A stretch of DNA of 64,000 nt from Bacteroidota bacterium (GCA_016715425.1 JADKAC010000005.1:806001-870000), one strand, 5' to 3'; shown: positions 27,226 through 37,460, counted from the stretch's first letter. The notes: generated by a model not told the origin, from the sequence alone. Made by a program: numbers and translations.

Positions 27226-28591
27226 ATGTAACTTCCTTATTTAAGTTTTGATATTCCTCCAAAGTAGTCATTTCGTCAATGGTGGTGATATATCCTTTTA
27301 ATATTTCAAAAAATTTCTGCTGCATAACACGGTCATGCATATTTTCTACAAATGTTTTATCATTAAGATTATTTTGAACTATGTAGTTCACTAATTCTTC
27401 TCCCATGGAACCGTAAGTGCTTCTTACCTGCATCATTGTTTCTTCAATTATTTCTTCTTTGGTCGCTTCAAGAGAATTCTCTTTTCTTACCTTTTGAAAA
27501 ATCAATGATTGTTTTAATCGGGTTTTAAATGTATTAAATTGTTCTTCAAAGGACATTTCATCTAATTCTTTTTCCATGGTGGCTCTAAACCACTTTTGTA
27601 GGAAGACTTCCGGAAGGGGTACTTCGGTTGTATCTGTTAAATACTTGTAGATATCATTTTCCAAAGCTGTTTCCGTCATCCGGTCATTATAGGACTCAAT
27701 AATATCTTTAATCTTATTTTGCAATTCTTCCTCGTTACTCACCGGGCCATATTCTTTGGATAGATTTTCAAATACTTCTGCATTTAATTCTGCAGGTTTT
27801 AGTCTTACTATCTTCTCCACTTTACATTCAAAAGATGGACTCATGGAATCTAATTTTCCCAAATCTTCCTCTTTCATTTGTAAAATGTTTTTAGCCACAT
27901 TTGTTTTTTCTCCATTAAAGACGGCAAATAGATCCGGTATATTTTTAACTGCGTCTTTTTCAATACCATTAAATAACTCCACGCCGCTCTCTGTAAGCAT
28001 TTCTAAATTGAAATAACTATCTGTATCAATACCATTTTCAATTGGAGTGCCGTCTGATTTCACTTCTTGCAAATGCACATACACTACATCACCTTCCATA
28101 GCACTTTCTACTTCTTCCTGAGTGCCCAAACGTTTTAATATTCTGCCCACTTCAGCCTCAATCTCTTCCAGCTTAGCAGGAATACGATAGCGTTTAAAAG
28201 CTGCGGCACCTTTAAATACTTCAGATACATTTAACTCAGGTTGAATACCCAATTCATACTTAAATGTATAAGGCTTGTCGGAATTATAATCTATTTCAAC
28301 TCTCTCATCCTCTGAAGGCAAAGGGTCGCCTAATATTTCAATATTAGATTCTTTAACATAATTGCTTATTTGTTCATTTACCAATCTGTTTAATTCATCG
28401 GCAAGTGCTTGATCGCCATATAATTTTTTAACCATACTTATAGGCACATGTCCGGGTCGGAAGCCTTTTATAGTAGCTTTTTTGCCTAAATCTTTAATGG
28501 ATTTATCAAATTTAGGTTTGTAATCTGCAGGGTCTATTTCAATGGTTAAGCGTAAATGTAGGGGACCTAAATTTTCTGATGAGATATTCAC
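27215..28591 (-). CDS. tig: Trigger factor chaperone
   Basis: Ribosome-associated peptidyl-prolyl isomerase and chaperone. The N-terminal domain has KATIKGFRPGHVPISMVKKL, containing the GFRxGxxP ribosome-binding signature; a central PPIase-like region and a long helical C-terminal domain (MTETALENDIYKYLTDTTEV) follow. 458 aa, normal length. First gene of the tig-clpP-clpX unit, 51 bp downstream of tRNA-Leu on the same strand. Confidence 0.95.
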   Translation of the reverse strand: MNISSENLGPLHLRLTIEIDPADYKPKFDKSIKDLGKKATIKGFRPGHVPISMVKKLYGDQALADELNRLVNEQISNYVKESNIEILGDPLPSEDERVEIDYNSDKPYTFKYELGIQPELNVSEVFKGAAAFKRYRIPAKLEEIEAEVGRILKRLGTQEEVESAMEGDVVYVHLQEVKSDGTPIENGIDTDSYFNLEMLTESGVELFNGIEKDAVKNIPDLFAVFNGEKTNVAKNILQMKEEDLGKLDSMSPSFECKVEKIVRLKPAELNAEVFENLSKEYGPVSNEEELQNKIKDIIESYNDRMTETALENDIYKYLTDTTEVPLPEVFLQKWFRATMEKELDEMSFEEQFNTFKTRLKQSLIFQKVRKENSLEATKEEIIEETMMQVRSTYGSMGEELVNYIVQNNLNDKTFVENMHDRVMQQKFFEILKGYITTIDEMTTLEEYQNLNKEVTYAE

Positions 28592-28641
28592 GATAAAAAC
28601 TTGTTTTGATTAAATAATGAAAACTTTTGGATTTATGAATG

Positions 28642-28723
28642 TGCGGGTGGAGGGACTCGAACCCCCATGCCTTGCGGCGCCAGATCCTAAGTCTGGTATG
28701 TCTACCAATTTCACCACACCCGC
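28642..28723 (-). tRNA. tRNA-Leu (anticodon UAG)
   Basis: Minus strand starts GCGGGTGTGGTGAAATTGG and ends TTCGAGTCCCTCCACCCGCA. The acceptor stem GCGGGTG pairs with CACCCGC; anticodon stem CCAGA/TCTGG encloses CTTAGGA, giving anticodon TAG. A long variable arm (class II) fits leucine. CCA is not encoded. Confidence 0.95.
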
Positions 28724-28867
28724 AATTCGGCGTGCAAATGTAGTTAAAAACACACGAAAACTTCTTTGAAATGCAGATGAATCTTTAAAACTGTTTTATA
28801 CAGCATCGTGTTAGTATCATTGCATTGAATAAGTATTTGTACTGTAATTTAGATTTTGAAAAACCTT

Positions 28868-31066
28868 ATGGAAATAGTTCAGCCAAAAAATGTCGAGCAA
28901 GAGAAAAAAGATATTTTAAAAGAATATCGCAATCTATTGCGATCACTTCGGGATGGAATTACAAGCTCGGAGAAAAAACAACTGCGTCTTGCTTTTGAAA
29001 TGGCGATGGAGGCACACAAGGATATGCGTAGAAAATCCGGTGAGCCTTTTATTATGCATCCGTTAAGAGTTGCTCAGATTGTTACCAGAGAAATGGGTTT
29101 AAATGCTACTGCTGCAATTTGCGCATTGTTGCATGATGTAGTGGAAGATACTGAACTTACCCTGGATGATATCAAAAGAGAGTTCGGGATTAAGGTTGCA
29201 AAAATTATTGATGGTCTCACAAAAGTTTCAGGGGTTTTTGATCTAACCAGTTCTATTCAAGCAGAAAATTTTAAAAAATTATTACTCACCCTTGCAGATG
29301 ATGTGCGTGTGATTTTGATAAAAATTGCAGACCGGTTACACAACATGCGGACTATGGATAGCATGCCCCGAAAAAAACAATTAAAGATTGCTTCGGAAAC
29401 AATGTATCTGTATGCGCCACTTGCGCACCGCTTGGGCTTTTATGCGATAAAAACTGAATTGGAAGATTTGGTAATGAAATATACTGAGCCGGAAAGCTAT
29501 GGAGACATTGTAAAAAAACTTGCAGAAACCAAACGTGAGCGAAGTAGATATATCAATGAATTTTGTAAGCCAATTAAAGACAGATTAGATGAATCGGGTA
29601 TAAGCTATAGCATGTTTGGGAGACCAAAATCCATTCATTCTATTTTTAATAAAATGCAAACCAAAAGTGTAACGTTTAATGAAGTGTATGATCTGTTTGC
29701 AATTCGAATAATAATTAATAGCGTACCCGAAAAAGAAAAAGCAGATTGTTGGAGAGTGTATTCCATTGTAACTGAATTATATCAGCCAAATCCTGATCGT
29801 TTGAGAGATTGGGTGTCCACACCAAAAGCAAATGGTTATGAAAGTTTGCATACTACAGTGATGGGAAATAAAGGCCGTTGGGTAGAAGTGCAAATTCGTT
29901 CCGGGCGAATGGATGAAATTGCCGACAGAGGTTTTGCTGCACATTGGAAATATAAAGAAGGAACTACGGATAAAGCATTAGATAATTGGTTGAGAGAAAT
30001 TCGGGAGTTATTGCGTAATCCGGATTATAATGCATTGGAATTTATGGATGATTTCAAAAGCAATTTATTCTCAAAAGAAATTTATGTGTTTACGCCAAAG
30101 GGAGATTTAAAAATATTACCTCAGGATGCTACAGCTTTAGATTTTGCATTCGAGATACATACGGATGTGGGTTATCATTGTATAGGTGCAAAAGTGAATC
30201 ATAAATTAGTGCCACTCAGTTATAAATTAAGTAACGGCGATCAGGTGGAAGTAATTAATTCCAGAAAGCAAAAACCAAATGAAGACTGGTTAAATTTTCT
30301 GATTACAAGTAAAGCAAGATCGAAAGTTAAAAATGCGTTGAAAGAAGAACGCCGTTCTGTTGCAATACAAGGCAAAGAATTGGTGGAGAAAAAATTGAAA
30401 GGAATGAAGGTTTCTTTTGATGATAAAAATGTAAATGAAATGCTGCACTTTTATCATCAACCATCATCGTTAGAATTTTATTTTAAAGTTGCAAAGAAGG
30501 AAATTGATCTTAAAGAACTGAAAGATTTTAAAATAACAGGCGGTAGAATTACAGCTCCATCAAATAAAAATAAAGAAGAAGAAAAAGTTGAAGTATTAAA
30601 ACAAATTGCCAATGCCGAGTTACTGATATTTGATGAGTCGAGTGATAAAATAAAATTTAGTCTGTCGAAGTGTTGTAATCCTATTGTTGGTGATGAAGTG
30701 TTTGGGTTTATTACAATTAATGATGGTATTAAAATTCATAGAACCAATTGTTCGAATGCTACTGAAATGATGAGCAAGTATGGCTATAGGATTGTGAGAA
30801 CACGATGGACTAATCAAAAAGAAATTGCGTTCCTTACCGGATTAAAAATAATAGGTTTGGATGATGTGGGTTTGGTAAGCAAAGTAACAAATATCATTAG
30901 CGGTGATTTACGTATGAACATGCAAAGTCTGACAATGGATGCAAAGGATGGTATGTTTGAAGGCAACATAAAAATATTTGTAAAAAATACTGATGAACTG
31001 GATGTGTTAATTAATCGTCTTAAAAAATTGAAAGAGATTGTGGAAGTAAAACGTATAGAAACATAA
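28868..31066 (+). CDS. RelA/SpoT bifunctional (p)ppGpp synthetase/hydrolase
   Basis: Controls the stringent-response alarmone. HD hydrolase: GEPFIMHPLRVAQIV, ALLHDVVEDTELT and KIADRLHNMRTM. Synthetase: LRDWVSTPKANGYESLHTTV and EVQIRSGRMDEIADRGFAAH. Then a TGS domain (DLKILPQDATALDFAFEIHT), a zinc-finger-like region (SLSKCCNPIVGDEVFGFITI) and C-terminal ACT. Hydrolase residues intact, so bifunctional. ATG at 28868 (MEIVQPKN) is preferred over TTG 28856. Followed after 4 bp by a Fur-family gene. Confidence 0.95.
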   Translation: MEIVQPKNVEQEKKDILKEYRNLLRSLRDGITSSEKKQLRLAFEMAMEAHKDMRRKSGEPFIMHPLRVAQIVTREMGLNATAAICALLHDVVEDTELTLDDIKREFGIKVAKIIDGLTKVSGVFDLTSSIQAENFKKLLLTLADDVRVILIKIADRLHNMRTMDSMPRKKQLKIASETMYLYAPLAHRLGFYAIKTELEDLVMKYTEPESYGDIVKKLAETKRERSRYINEFCKPIKDRLDESGISYSMFGRPKSIHSIFNKMQTKSVTFNEVYDLFAIRIIINSVPEKEKADCWRVYSIVTELYQPNPDRLRDWVSTPKANGYESLHTTVMGNKGRWVEVQIRSGRMDEIADRGFAAHWKYKEGTTDKALDNWLREIRELLRNPDYNALEFMDDFKSNLFSKEIYVFTPKGDLKILPQDATALDFAFEIHTDVGYHCIGAKVNHKLVPLSYKLSNGDQVEVINSRKQKPNEDWLNFLITSKARSKVKNALKEERRSVAIQGKELVEKKLKGMKVSFDDKNVNEMLHFYHQPSSLEFYFKVAKKEIDLKELKDFKITGGRITAPSNKNKEEEKVEVLKQIANAELLIFDESSDKIKFSLSKCCNPIVGDEVFGFITINDGIKIHRTNCSNATEMMSKYGYRIVRTRWTNQKEIAFLTGLKIIGLDDVGLVSKVTNIISGDLRMNMQSLTMDAKDGMFEGNIKIFVKNTDELDVLINRLKKLKEIVEVKRIET

Positions 31067-31070
31067 TAGA

Positions 31071-31601
31071 ATGGAAGAACATTTAAAAAAACAATTTGAT
31101 GAAGTGAAGAATATTTTTTCAGCACATTTGGAAACACATGGCTTGAGAAAAACACCTGAACGGTTTTCCATTCTTGAAGAAATTTATTCACGAACTGATC
31201 ATTTTGATGCGGAGAGTTTATTTTCTCATCTATTGAAAAACGATCACCATATTAGCAGAGCAACAGTGTATAATACGCTAGAGCTTTTATTGACTTGTGA
31301 TTTGATAACGAAACATCAATTTGGAAAAAACCTGGCGCAATATGAAAAATCGTATGGCTTCAAGCAGCACGATCATATTATTTGTGTGGATTGTAAAAAG
31401 GTAGTGGAATTTTGTGATCCCAGAATTCAGCAAATACAATCTATGATGGGAGAATTGCTCAACTTTACTATTACTCACCATGCTTTGAACTTGTATGGCG
31501 TTTGTGGAAGTTGTCAGAAACAACGAGAAATGGAAGCAATTAATAATCCCAAAAAAATAAAATTGAAGCCTGATCAAATTAAAATAAACACACAAAATTG
31601 A
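31071..31601 (+). CDS. Fur-family transcriptional regulator
   Basis: Winged helix LRKTPERFSILEEIYSRTDH and ISRATVYNTLELLLTCDLI, then the metal-binding dimerisation half: GFKQHDHIICVDCKKVVEFC and LNLYGVCGSCQKQR, with two CxxC pairs for structural zinc. 176 aa with a Lys-rich tail. Whether it senses iron, zinc or peroxide cannot be told. Placed between relA/spoT and a STAS gene with 4- and 3-bp gaps, so probably co-transcribed. Confidence 0.93.
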   Translation: MEEHLKKQFDEVKNIFSAHLETHGLRKTPERFSILEEIYSRTDHFDAESLFSHLLKNDHHISRATVYNTLELLLTCDLITKHQFGKNLAQYEKSYGFKQHDHIICVDCKKVVEFCDPRIQQIQSMMGELLNFTITHHALNLYGVCGSCQKQREMEAINNPKKIKLKPDQIKINTQN

Positions 31602-31604
31602 GTT

Positions 31605-31964
31605 ATGGAATATCGCATTGAAAAAAAGGAACTCCCAATCGCACTGATTGAATTAAATGGAAGATTGATTGGCGATTATCAGGTGGTAGATCTTACTGAT
31701 GAAATAAATGAATTGATTGAAGATGGATTTGTATATCTAATTTTTGAATTATCTCATCTTGAATTTATTAATAGCACAGGATTAAATTTCTTTTTGAAAA
31801 CACTCACGAAAGTGCGCAGGCAGGATGGCGAAGTGGTGCTAACTAATCTGAATGAATTGTTGAATACTTTAATGGTAACAACAAAGCTGAATTCATTTTT
31901 TGTAATTGAAAAATCCGGTGAGGACCCCGTAGCTTATTTTAAGGAAAAAGGTTTGATTTTATAA
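31605..31964 (+). CDS. STAS-domain anti-sigma-factor antagonist
   Basis: 119 aa, single STAS domain; LEFINSTGLNFFLKTLTKVR carries the phosphorylatable Ser of SpoIIAA-like proteins, and DGEVVLTNLNELLNTLMVTT the following strand. Probably relays a phosphorylation switch to an anti-sigma kinase or phosphatase encoded elsewhere. Starts 3 bp behind the fur-like gene. Confidence 0.88.
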   Translation: MEYRIEKKELPIALIELNGRLIGDYQVVDLTDEINELIEDGFVYLIFELSHLEFINSTGLNFFLKTLTKVRRQDGEVVLTNLNELLNTLMVTTKLNSFFVIEKSGEDPVAYFKEKGLIL

Positions 31965-31965
31965 T

Positions 31966-32790
31966 TTACTCTGCGGCTCGACGCAAACAATATTCCCAAT
32001 CTACACTTGTAAGTTGCTTTATTTCCTCCAATTCATTTTGCGGTATCAATGGTTTTTTATTCACCCATGATTTGGGTAATAATAAAGCGGTATATAAAAT
32101 AAAATATCGGAAAATAAGAACGGGTAATCTTGCAAGAAAAAATAAAATTCTGTTTTTTGGAAGTTGCTCTTTATTTACCGGAATTACTTTTGCAATTGCT
32201 TGCATATATTTTATTTGTTTTTCATTGTAAGATGAATGCACTTTTTTGAAATCGAGTTTTGAAATATCAATAGATGCATTACAATAATCTGCAATTTTTA
32301 AAATTGTGTTTCCCGGCTCTTTTAAAAAATCATCATAGATAATTATTAAAGGTTTGAAATTAAATATTTCTTCCAATAATTTTATTTTATTACCAAATTC
32401 TAAATCTTCCATCCGAAATCTTCCTCTGTTTTTCACAGGATCAATAAAGTCAGAAAAGGACCCTGTAAAACCATTTTTTGCAAATCGCCGGTATTGGCTG
32501 GCAATCCAACTATCTTGTCTGCGCAAGAATAAAATGGCATGAGTATCCGGATATTTTGTAGCAAACTTGATTACTTCTGTTTCAAACTGTTGGTCAAATT
32601 CTCTGGATATTAGAATTGACTCTGCATCAGTTTTTTCCAGTTCCTGAAATATGCGATAATATTTTCTGGATGGCACATAAGTAAGCCCCTTAAAATTAGG
32701 GAAAACTTTCTGCTGCATGTATTTAGAGGCTATTTTACCCAGACCTACATGGAGGTATATGGATGCTTGTTTATCTGTTTCTTTTTCCAT
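31966..32790 (-). CDS. Sulfotransferase-like protein
   Basis: ATG 32790 (MEKETDKQASIYLHVGLGKI) is preferred over an upstream non-ATG start. IYLHVGLGKIASKYMQQKVF matches the 5'-phosphosulfate loop of PAPS sulfotransferases, HAILFLRRQDSWIASQYRRF the 3'-phosphate-binding strand-helix with Arg and Ser, and LIIIYDDFLKEPGNTILKIA the later conserved block. The canonical Lys of the loop is followed by I rather than T/S. Role unknown, possibly surface glycan sulfation. A hydrophobic segment near residue 225 could bind membrane. Confidence 0.72.
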   Translation of the reverse strand: MEKETDKQASIYLHVGLGKIASKYMQQKVFPNFKGLTYVPSRKYYRIFQELEKTDAESILISREFDQQFETEVIKFATKYPDTHAILFLRRQDSWIASQYRRFAKNGFTGSFSDFIDPVKNRGRFRMEDLEFGNKIKLLEEIFNFKPLIIIYDDFLKEPGNTILKIADYCNASIDISKLDFKKVHSSYNEKQIKYMQAIAKVIPVNKEQLPKNRILFFLARLPVLIFRYFILYTALLLPKSWVNKKPLIPQNELEEIKQLTSVDWEYCLRRAAE

Positions 32791-32896
32791 TTCAAGCCCT
32801 AAAAATCCAAACAATCTTTGATTTATTGCAATGTGGATACAGCATAATTATATTTTAAACGAATTTTGTCGGTCTTAAACACAAGAATTAACAATT

Positions 32897-34165
32897 ATGA
32901 AAGTAGATGTTTTATTAGGATTACAGTGGGGAGATGAAGGCAAAGGCAAGGTGGTAGATTATCTGGCTGAGCATTATGATATAGTAGCAAGGTTTCAGGG
33001 AGGACCGAATGCCGGACATACACTGATATTAAAAGACGGTGAAAAATTTGTGCTGCACACAATCCCTTCAGGAATATTTTTAGAAAACACTATCAATATC
33101 GTTGGTGGCGGTGTGGTAATAGATCCTGTTACCTTTCGTATGGAATTGGCTAAACTGGAAAAACATCATATTCAGTTTAGAGATCGCCTTTTGATTTCCA
33201 GAAAAGCACATTTGATTTTACCTACACATAAAATGTTGGATGCTGCTTCTGAATCTGCAAAAGGGGAATCGAAAATCGGTTCAACACTTAAAGGAATCGG
33301 ACCGGCATATATGGATAAAACCGGTAGAAATGGTTTGCGTGTTGGTGATATTGAATTACCGGATTTTCAGGAAAGATATCAGCGGCTGAAAGAAAAACAT
33401 TTGCAATTATTGCAGCATTATTCGGATACCATTTCAGAAATTCCGGGTGAAGCAGAATGGATGGATGCGATTGAATCATTGAAAGAAATTCAATTTATTG
33501 ACAGCGAATATTTTTTAAATACGCATTTGCAACAAAATAAAAAAGTACTTGCTGAAGGTGCGCAGGGAAGTATGCTGGATATTGATTTTGGAACCTATCC
33601 TTTTGTTACTTCATCCAACACAATTACAGCAGGTGTATGCACCGGACTTGGTGTAGCTCCGCAAAGAATTGGTGAAGTAATCGGTATTTCAAAAGCATAT
33701 TGTACTCGTGTGGGAAGCGGTCCTTTTCCTACAGAATTATTTGATGAAACAGGGGAGGAGTTGCGCAAATTGGGAAATGAATTTGGTGCAACTACCGGCA
33801 GACCTCGTCGCTGTGGATGGATAGATTTACCTGCTTTGAAATATGCAAATATGTTGAACGGTGTAACGCAAATTGCAATTACAAAAATTGATGTGCTGAA
33901 TACTTTTTCAAAAATAAAAGTATGTACGGATTATCAATATGCTGGAATCACAAGTCAGGATATTCCTTACGATATTAATGGAGTGGAAATAACACCGGTT
34001 TATAAAGAATTTGATGGTTGGGAAATGGATATCAGTAATTGCAAATCAAAATCTGATTTGCCAAAAAACTTACGTACTTATATAGATTTTTTGGAAAACG
34101 AATTGCAAGTGCGCATCTCAATGCTTTCGGCAGGACCGGAAAGAGAAAAGCTTATTATTTTATAA
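32897..34165 (+). CDS. purA: Adenylosuccinate synthetase
   Basis: GTP-dependent ligation of IMP and aspartate, first committed step to AMP. VLLGLQWGDEGKGKVVDYLA (P-loop with catalytic Asp), GGPNAGHTL with catalytic His, GSTLKGIGPAYMDKTGRNGL, and GATTGRPRRCGWIDLPALKY. 422 aa, full length. 4 bp before pabB. Confidence 0.97.
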   Translation: MKVDVLLGLQWGDEGKGKVVDYLAEHYDIVARFQGGPNAGHTLILKDGEKFVLHTIPSGIFLENTINIVGGGVVIDPVTFRMELAKLEKHHIQFRDRLLISRKAHLILPTHKMLDAASESAKGESKIGSTLKGIGPAYMDKTGRNGLRVGDIELPDFQERYQRLKEKHLQLLQHYSDTISEIPGEAEWMDAIESLKEIQFIDSEYFLNTHLQQNKKVLAEGAQGSMLDIDFGTYPFVTSSNTITAGVCTGLGVAPQRIGEVIGISKAYCTRVGSGPFPTELFDETGEELRKLGNEFGATTGRPRRCGWIDLPALKYANMLNGVTQIAITKIDVLNTFSKIKVCTDYQYAGITSQDIPYDINGVEITPVYKEFDGWEMDISNCKSKSDLPKNLRTYIDFLENELQVRISMLSAGPEREKLIIL

Positions 34166-34169
34166 GATT

Positions 34170-35474
34170 ATGCAATCGTCTGTTAAAAGAAAATGGACTG
34201 ATCATGTAGTGGATGCAAATACATTTAAATCAAAATGTATGCAATGGTCGGGCAATTTTTCAAAGCATATTATTCTGGATACATGCAGTAATACTTTATA
34301 TTCAAATAGCAAATTTGATGTGCTGTTTGCTGTGGGTGAATACAAGAGTATAAATGTAAAATATGGCAATGCATTTTCGCAATTGCAAACATTTATTGAT
34401 GAATCGCAGGATTGGCTGTTTGGATTTCTGGGTTATGATTTAAAGAATGAAGTGGAGAAGTTGCAATCCAATAATTCCGATCATCTTGAGTTTCCTGATT
34501 TGCTGTTTTTTGTACCAATTCATATAATTATTTTTAAAGGTGATACAGTTTCCATCGGCACTTTAGAATCAGAAAATATATTTCAAATAATTTCAGATAC
34601 TGTTGTTCAAGATCCATTTCAAGAACAGGGCATTTCTACATTGCAAAGCAGAATTACAAAGCAAGAATATTTAGATACTATCGCTCGTATTAAAGAACAT
34701 ATTTTAATTGGTGACGTGTATGAGATGAATTATTGTTTTGAGTTGTTTGCTGAAAATTCTTCTATTAATCCTACGCAATGTTTCAATACTTTAATTGATT
34801 ATTCTGCTTCACCATTTTCCGCTTTATTGCAATGGGATGCCTTATCAATAATCAGTGCAAGTCCGGAGCGATTTTTAAAAAAATCAAGAAGTAAAATTAT
34901 TTCTCAACCGATAAAAGGAACAATACGCAGAGGAATTTCACAGAAGGAGGATGCTGAATTAAAACATCAACTTGCAACAAGTGAAAAGGATAAAGCAGAG
35001 AATGTAATGATTACTGATTTGGTGAGAAATGATCTTACAAAATTTGCAATGACAGGTTCTATTCAGGTGGATGCATTGTTTGAAATTAAAAGTTTCAGAC
35101 ATGTGCATCAAATGGTTTCTACCATATCTGCTGAATTGAAACCGGATGTGCAAATTACCGATGTAATTAAAAATGCATTTCCAATGGGTAGCATGACAGG
35201 TGCACCAAAAGTTATGGCAATGGAGCTGATTGAAAAATATGAAAGAACAAAGCGAGGTTCTTATTCAGGTGCGCTCGGATATATCACTCCGGAAAATGAT
35301 TTTGATTTTAATGTACTCATCCGGAGCATATTTTATAACAGGGCGAAAAAATACATTTCAATACAAGCGGGTAGTGCTATTACATGGGATTCAGATGCAG
35401 AATCTGAATACGAAGAATGTTTATTAAAAGCAGAGTCTTTAATAGCAATTTTACAATCCTCAGCAAACCATTAA
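34170..35474 (+). CDS. pabB: Aminodeoxychorismate synthase component I (chorismate-binding)
   Basis: C-terminal chorismate-binding domain: ISASPERFLKKSRSKIISQP, IKGTIRRGISQKEDAELK, ENVMITDLVRNDLTKFA, FRHVHQMVSTISAEL, FPMGSMTGAPKVMAMELIEK and GALGYITPENDFDFNVLIRS. The PIKGT motif favours PabB over anthranilate synthase. 434 aa. It would make 4-amino-4-deoxychorismate for folate together with a glutamine amidotransferase not seen here. Starts 4 bp after purA. Confidence 0.88.
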   Translation: MQSSVKRKWTDHVVDANTFKSKCMQWSGNFSKHIILDTCSNTLYSNSKFDVLFAVGEYKSINVKYGNAFSQLQTFIDESQDWLFGFLGYDLKNEVEKLQSNNSDHLEFPDLLFFVPIHIIIFKGDTVSIGTLESENIFQIISDTVVQDPFQEQGISTLQSRITKQEYLDTIARIKEHILIGDVYEMNYCFELFAENSSINPTQCFNTLIDYSASPFSALLQWDALSIISASPERFLKKSRSKIISQPIKGTIRRGISQKEDAELKHQLATSEKDKAENVMITDLVRNDLTKFAMTGSIQVDALFEIKSFRHVHQMVSTISAELKPDVQITDVIKNAFPMGSMTGAPKVMAMELIEKYERTKRGSYSGALGYITPENDFDFNVLIRSIFYNRAKKYISIQAGSAITWDSDAESEYEECLLKAESLIAILQSSANH

Positions 35475-35498
35475 TTTGTTTCACTGTTATTTTGCTAT

Positions 35499-36089
35499 AT
35501 GCGTTTTGCACTTCTCATATTTTCAGTTGCAATTTTTACTTCTGTAAAAAGTCAGCAGATATTTGATAATCTGAGAGCTTCGCAATTAGGTGACAGCATT
35601 TTAATTCAATGGACGTTACTTGCAGATTATAGTTGTAACGATATGTTATTGCAACGTTCTGTAAAGGATGAAAATTTTAAAACTATTTTTTCTATTTCCG
35701 GTATCTGTGGTGCAACAGAAAATATCAGCTATCAATATTTGGATGGAATAAATTTGCAATCAGCACAAAAGTATAATTATCGTATTTCGGCCTCCAGTGA
35801 TTATTATATCAGTAACACAGCAACAATAATTTTTAATAACACAGGTGATAGAGATATTGTAATTTTTCCCAACCCCGCATCATCTGATTTTATTATTTCA
35901 ATTAATAACAATCTAAGTATTCCATTACATGCAGAAATTATTTCACTTGATGGAAAAATCCTGTGGCAAAATGTTTTGTATAGTCACCTTGCAGAAATTC
36001 ATTCAGAGCTGGCTAATGGAATTTATATTTTGAGAATAATTACTGATGATGGAATAATCCGTTATTCAAAATTTATTATTCAGCAATAA
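35499..36089 (+). CDS. Secreted protein with T9SS type A sorting domain
   Basis: Signal peptide MRFALLIFSVAIFTSVKSQ; a beta-sandwich resembling fibronectin III; then the sorting tail VIFPNPASSDFIISINNN to LANGIYILRIITDDGIIRYS, ending KFIIQQ, the pattern of type A T9SS signals. Only 196 aa, so little besides a sandwich and the tail. Exported and probably surface-attached. Its last 14 bp overlap the convergent tyrS. Confidence 0.85.
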   Translation: MRFALLIFSVAIFTSVKSQQIFDNLRASQLGDSILIQWTLLADYSCNDMLLQRSVKDENFKTIFSISGICGATENISYQYLDGINLQSAQKYNYRISASSDYYISNTATIIFNNTGDRDIVIFPNPASSDFIISINNNLSIPLHAEIISLDGKILWQNVLYSHLAEIHSELANGIYILRIITDDGIIRYSKFIIQQ

Positions 36090-37353
36090 TTAAAAAATAA
36101 TTTTTCTTACCTCGTTGCACTAATAAATATTTGTTGTTTATCAAATCAGCAGATTGAATTAGCGCTTCACTATCTGTAATCTTTTGCTTATTAATACTCA
36201 ATGAATTTTCTTGCAATGCCCGACGCAATTCGCTTTTAGATGCTATAATAGTTGTAGCAGTGGTGAGCAGGTCTGTAACAGAAATACCTTCTGAAATACT
36301 TACATTAAAAGTAGGCACTCCTTCAAATACATCTAAAAAAGTTTGTTCATCTAATTCCTTTAATGCTTCAGTAGTTGATTTACCGAATAAAATTTCACTT
36401 GCTTCCTGCGCTTTTATAAATTCTGTTTCTGAATGTACACGACATGTAATATCTTTTGCAAGCACTTTTTGCAGGTTGCGTAAGTGCGGTTCTTTTCTAT
36501 GTTGCTCAATAATATCTTCCGTTTCTGTTCTATTGAAAAGTGTAAAAATTTTGAGATAATTTTCTGCATCCGCATCACTTGCATTCAACCAAAATTGATA
36601 GAATTTATAGGGGGATGTTTTTTTCGCATCCAACCAAATATTTCCACTTTCTGTTTTACCGAATTTTGTTCCGTCTGCTTTTTTAATGAGTGGAGTACAT
36701 AGTGCAAATGCTTCACCTCCTTCCATTCTTCTAATTAATTCATTGCCCGTTGTAATATTTCCCCATTGATCGCTACCACCCATTTGCAACATTACCTGTT
36801 TGTGTTTCCACAAATAATAAAAATCATAACCCTGAATTAATTGATAGGAGAATTCAGTAAATGAAAGTCCTTTTTCCATTCTATTTTGCACACTATCTTT
36901 TGCAAGCATGTAATTGATAGAAATATGTTTGCCCACTTCCCTGATAAATTCTAAGAAAGAAAATTCCTTCAACCAATCATAATTATTTACAAGTTCAGCC
37001 GCATTTTCTTTGCTTGAAAAATCTAAAAATTTTTCCAATTGTTTTTTCTGACATGCAATATTGTGGTTTAAAATTTCATTGTCCAACAAATTACGTTCAG
37101 CACTTTTTCCCGAAGGATCACCCACCATACCTGTTGCGCCACCTACAAGTGCAATGGGTTTGTGACCGCAATTTTGAAAATGCAGCAGCGTCATTATCTG
37201 CACCATATTGCCCACACCCAATGAATCGCCCGTCGGGTCAAAGCCAATATAACCAGCAGTTGAGCCTTTCATTAATTGTTCTTCAGTGCCCGGCATAATT
37301 TCGGACAACATGCCTCGCCAACGTAACTCTTCTACAAAATTTTTTATCTGCAT
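36076..37353 (-). CDS. tyrS: Tyrosyl-tRNA synthetase
   Basis: Class I synthetase. YIGFDPTGDSLGVGNMVQIM corresponds to the HIGH region, GSDQWGNITTGNELI the amino-acid site and KFGKTESGNIWLD the KMSKS-like loop; a C-terminal S4 RNA-binding domain (SKSELRRALQENSLSINKQK). 425 aa, normal. Its promoter has a perfect -7 box four bases from the ATG. Confidence 0.96.
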   Translation of the reverse strand: MQIKNFVEELRWRGMLSEIMPGTEEQLMKGSTAGYIGFDPTGDSLGVGNMVQIMTLLHFQNCGHKPIALVGGATGMVGDPSGKSAERNLLDNEILNHNIACQKKQLEKFLDFSSKENAAELVNNYDWLKEFSFLEFIREVGKHISINYMLAKDSVQNRMEKGLSFTEFSYQLIQGYDFYYLWKHKQVMLQMGGSDQWGNITTGNELIRRMEGGEAFALCTPLIKKADGTKFGKTESGNIWLDAKKTSPYKFYQFWLNASDADAENYLKIFTLFNRTETEDIIEQHRKEPHLRNLQKVLAKDITCRVHSETEFIKAQEASEILFGKSTTEALKELDEQTFLDVFEGVPTFNVSISEGISVTDLLTTATTIIASKSELRRALQENSLSINKQKITDSEALIQSADLINNKYLLVQRGKKNYFLIIAE

Positions 37354-37357
37354 GTCG

Positions 37358-37391
37358 CAAATTTATTGCTTTCACATGATTTGAATCCAAA
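37358..37391 (-). promoter_or_regulatory. tyrS promoter (TTTG, 22 bp, TAAATTTG), leaderless-type spacing
   Basis: Leftward: TTTG at 37391-37388, a 22-bp spacer, TAAATTTG at 37365-37358, then CGAC and the ATG. Both boxes match the Bacteroidota consensus. With the -7 box ending four bases before the ATG, transcription should begin at or next to the start codon. Confidence 0.65.
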
Positions 37392-37460
37392 CATGATTTT
37401 ATAGGTTTAATTTTATCCTGAAAAAATAACAATGATTTTTCAACAGCTAACAAATTATAA

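Noticed and set aside
31966..32814. Start of the sulfotransferase-like gene at 32814
   Set aside because: The upstream codon is not ATG and adds a hydrophobic octapeptide unlike the family; ATG 32790 fits better.
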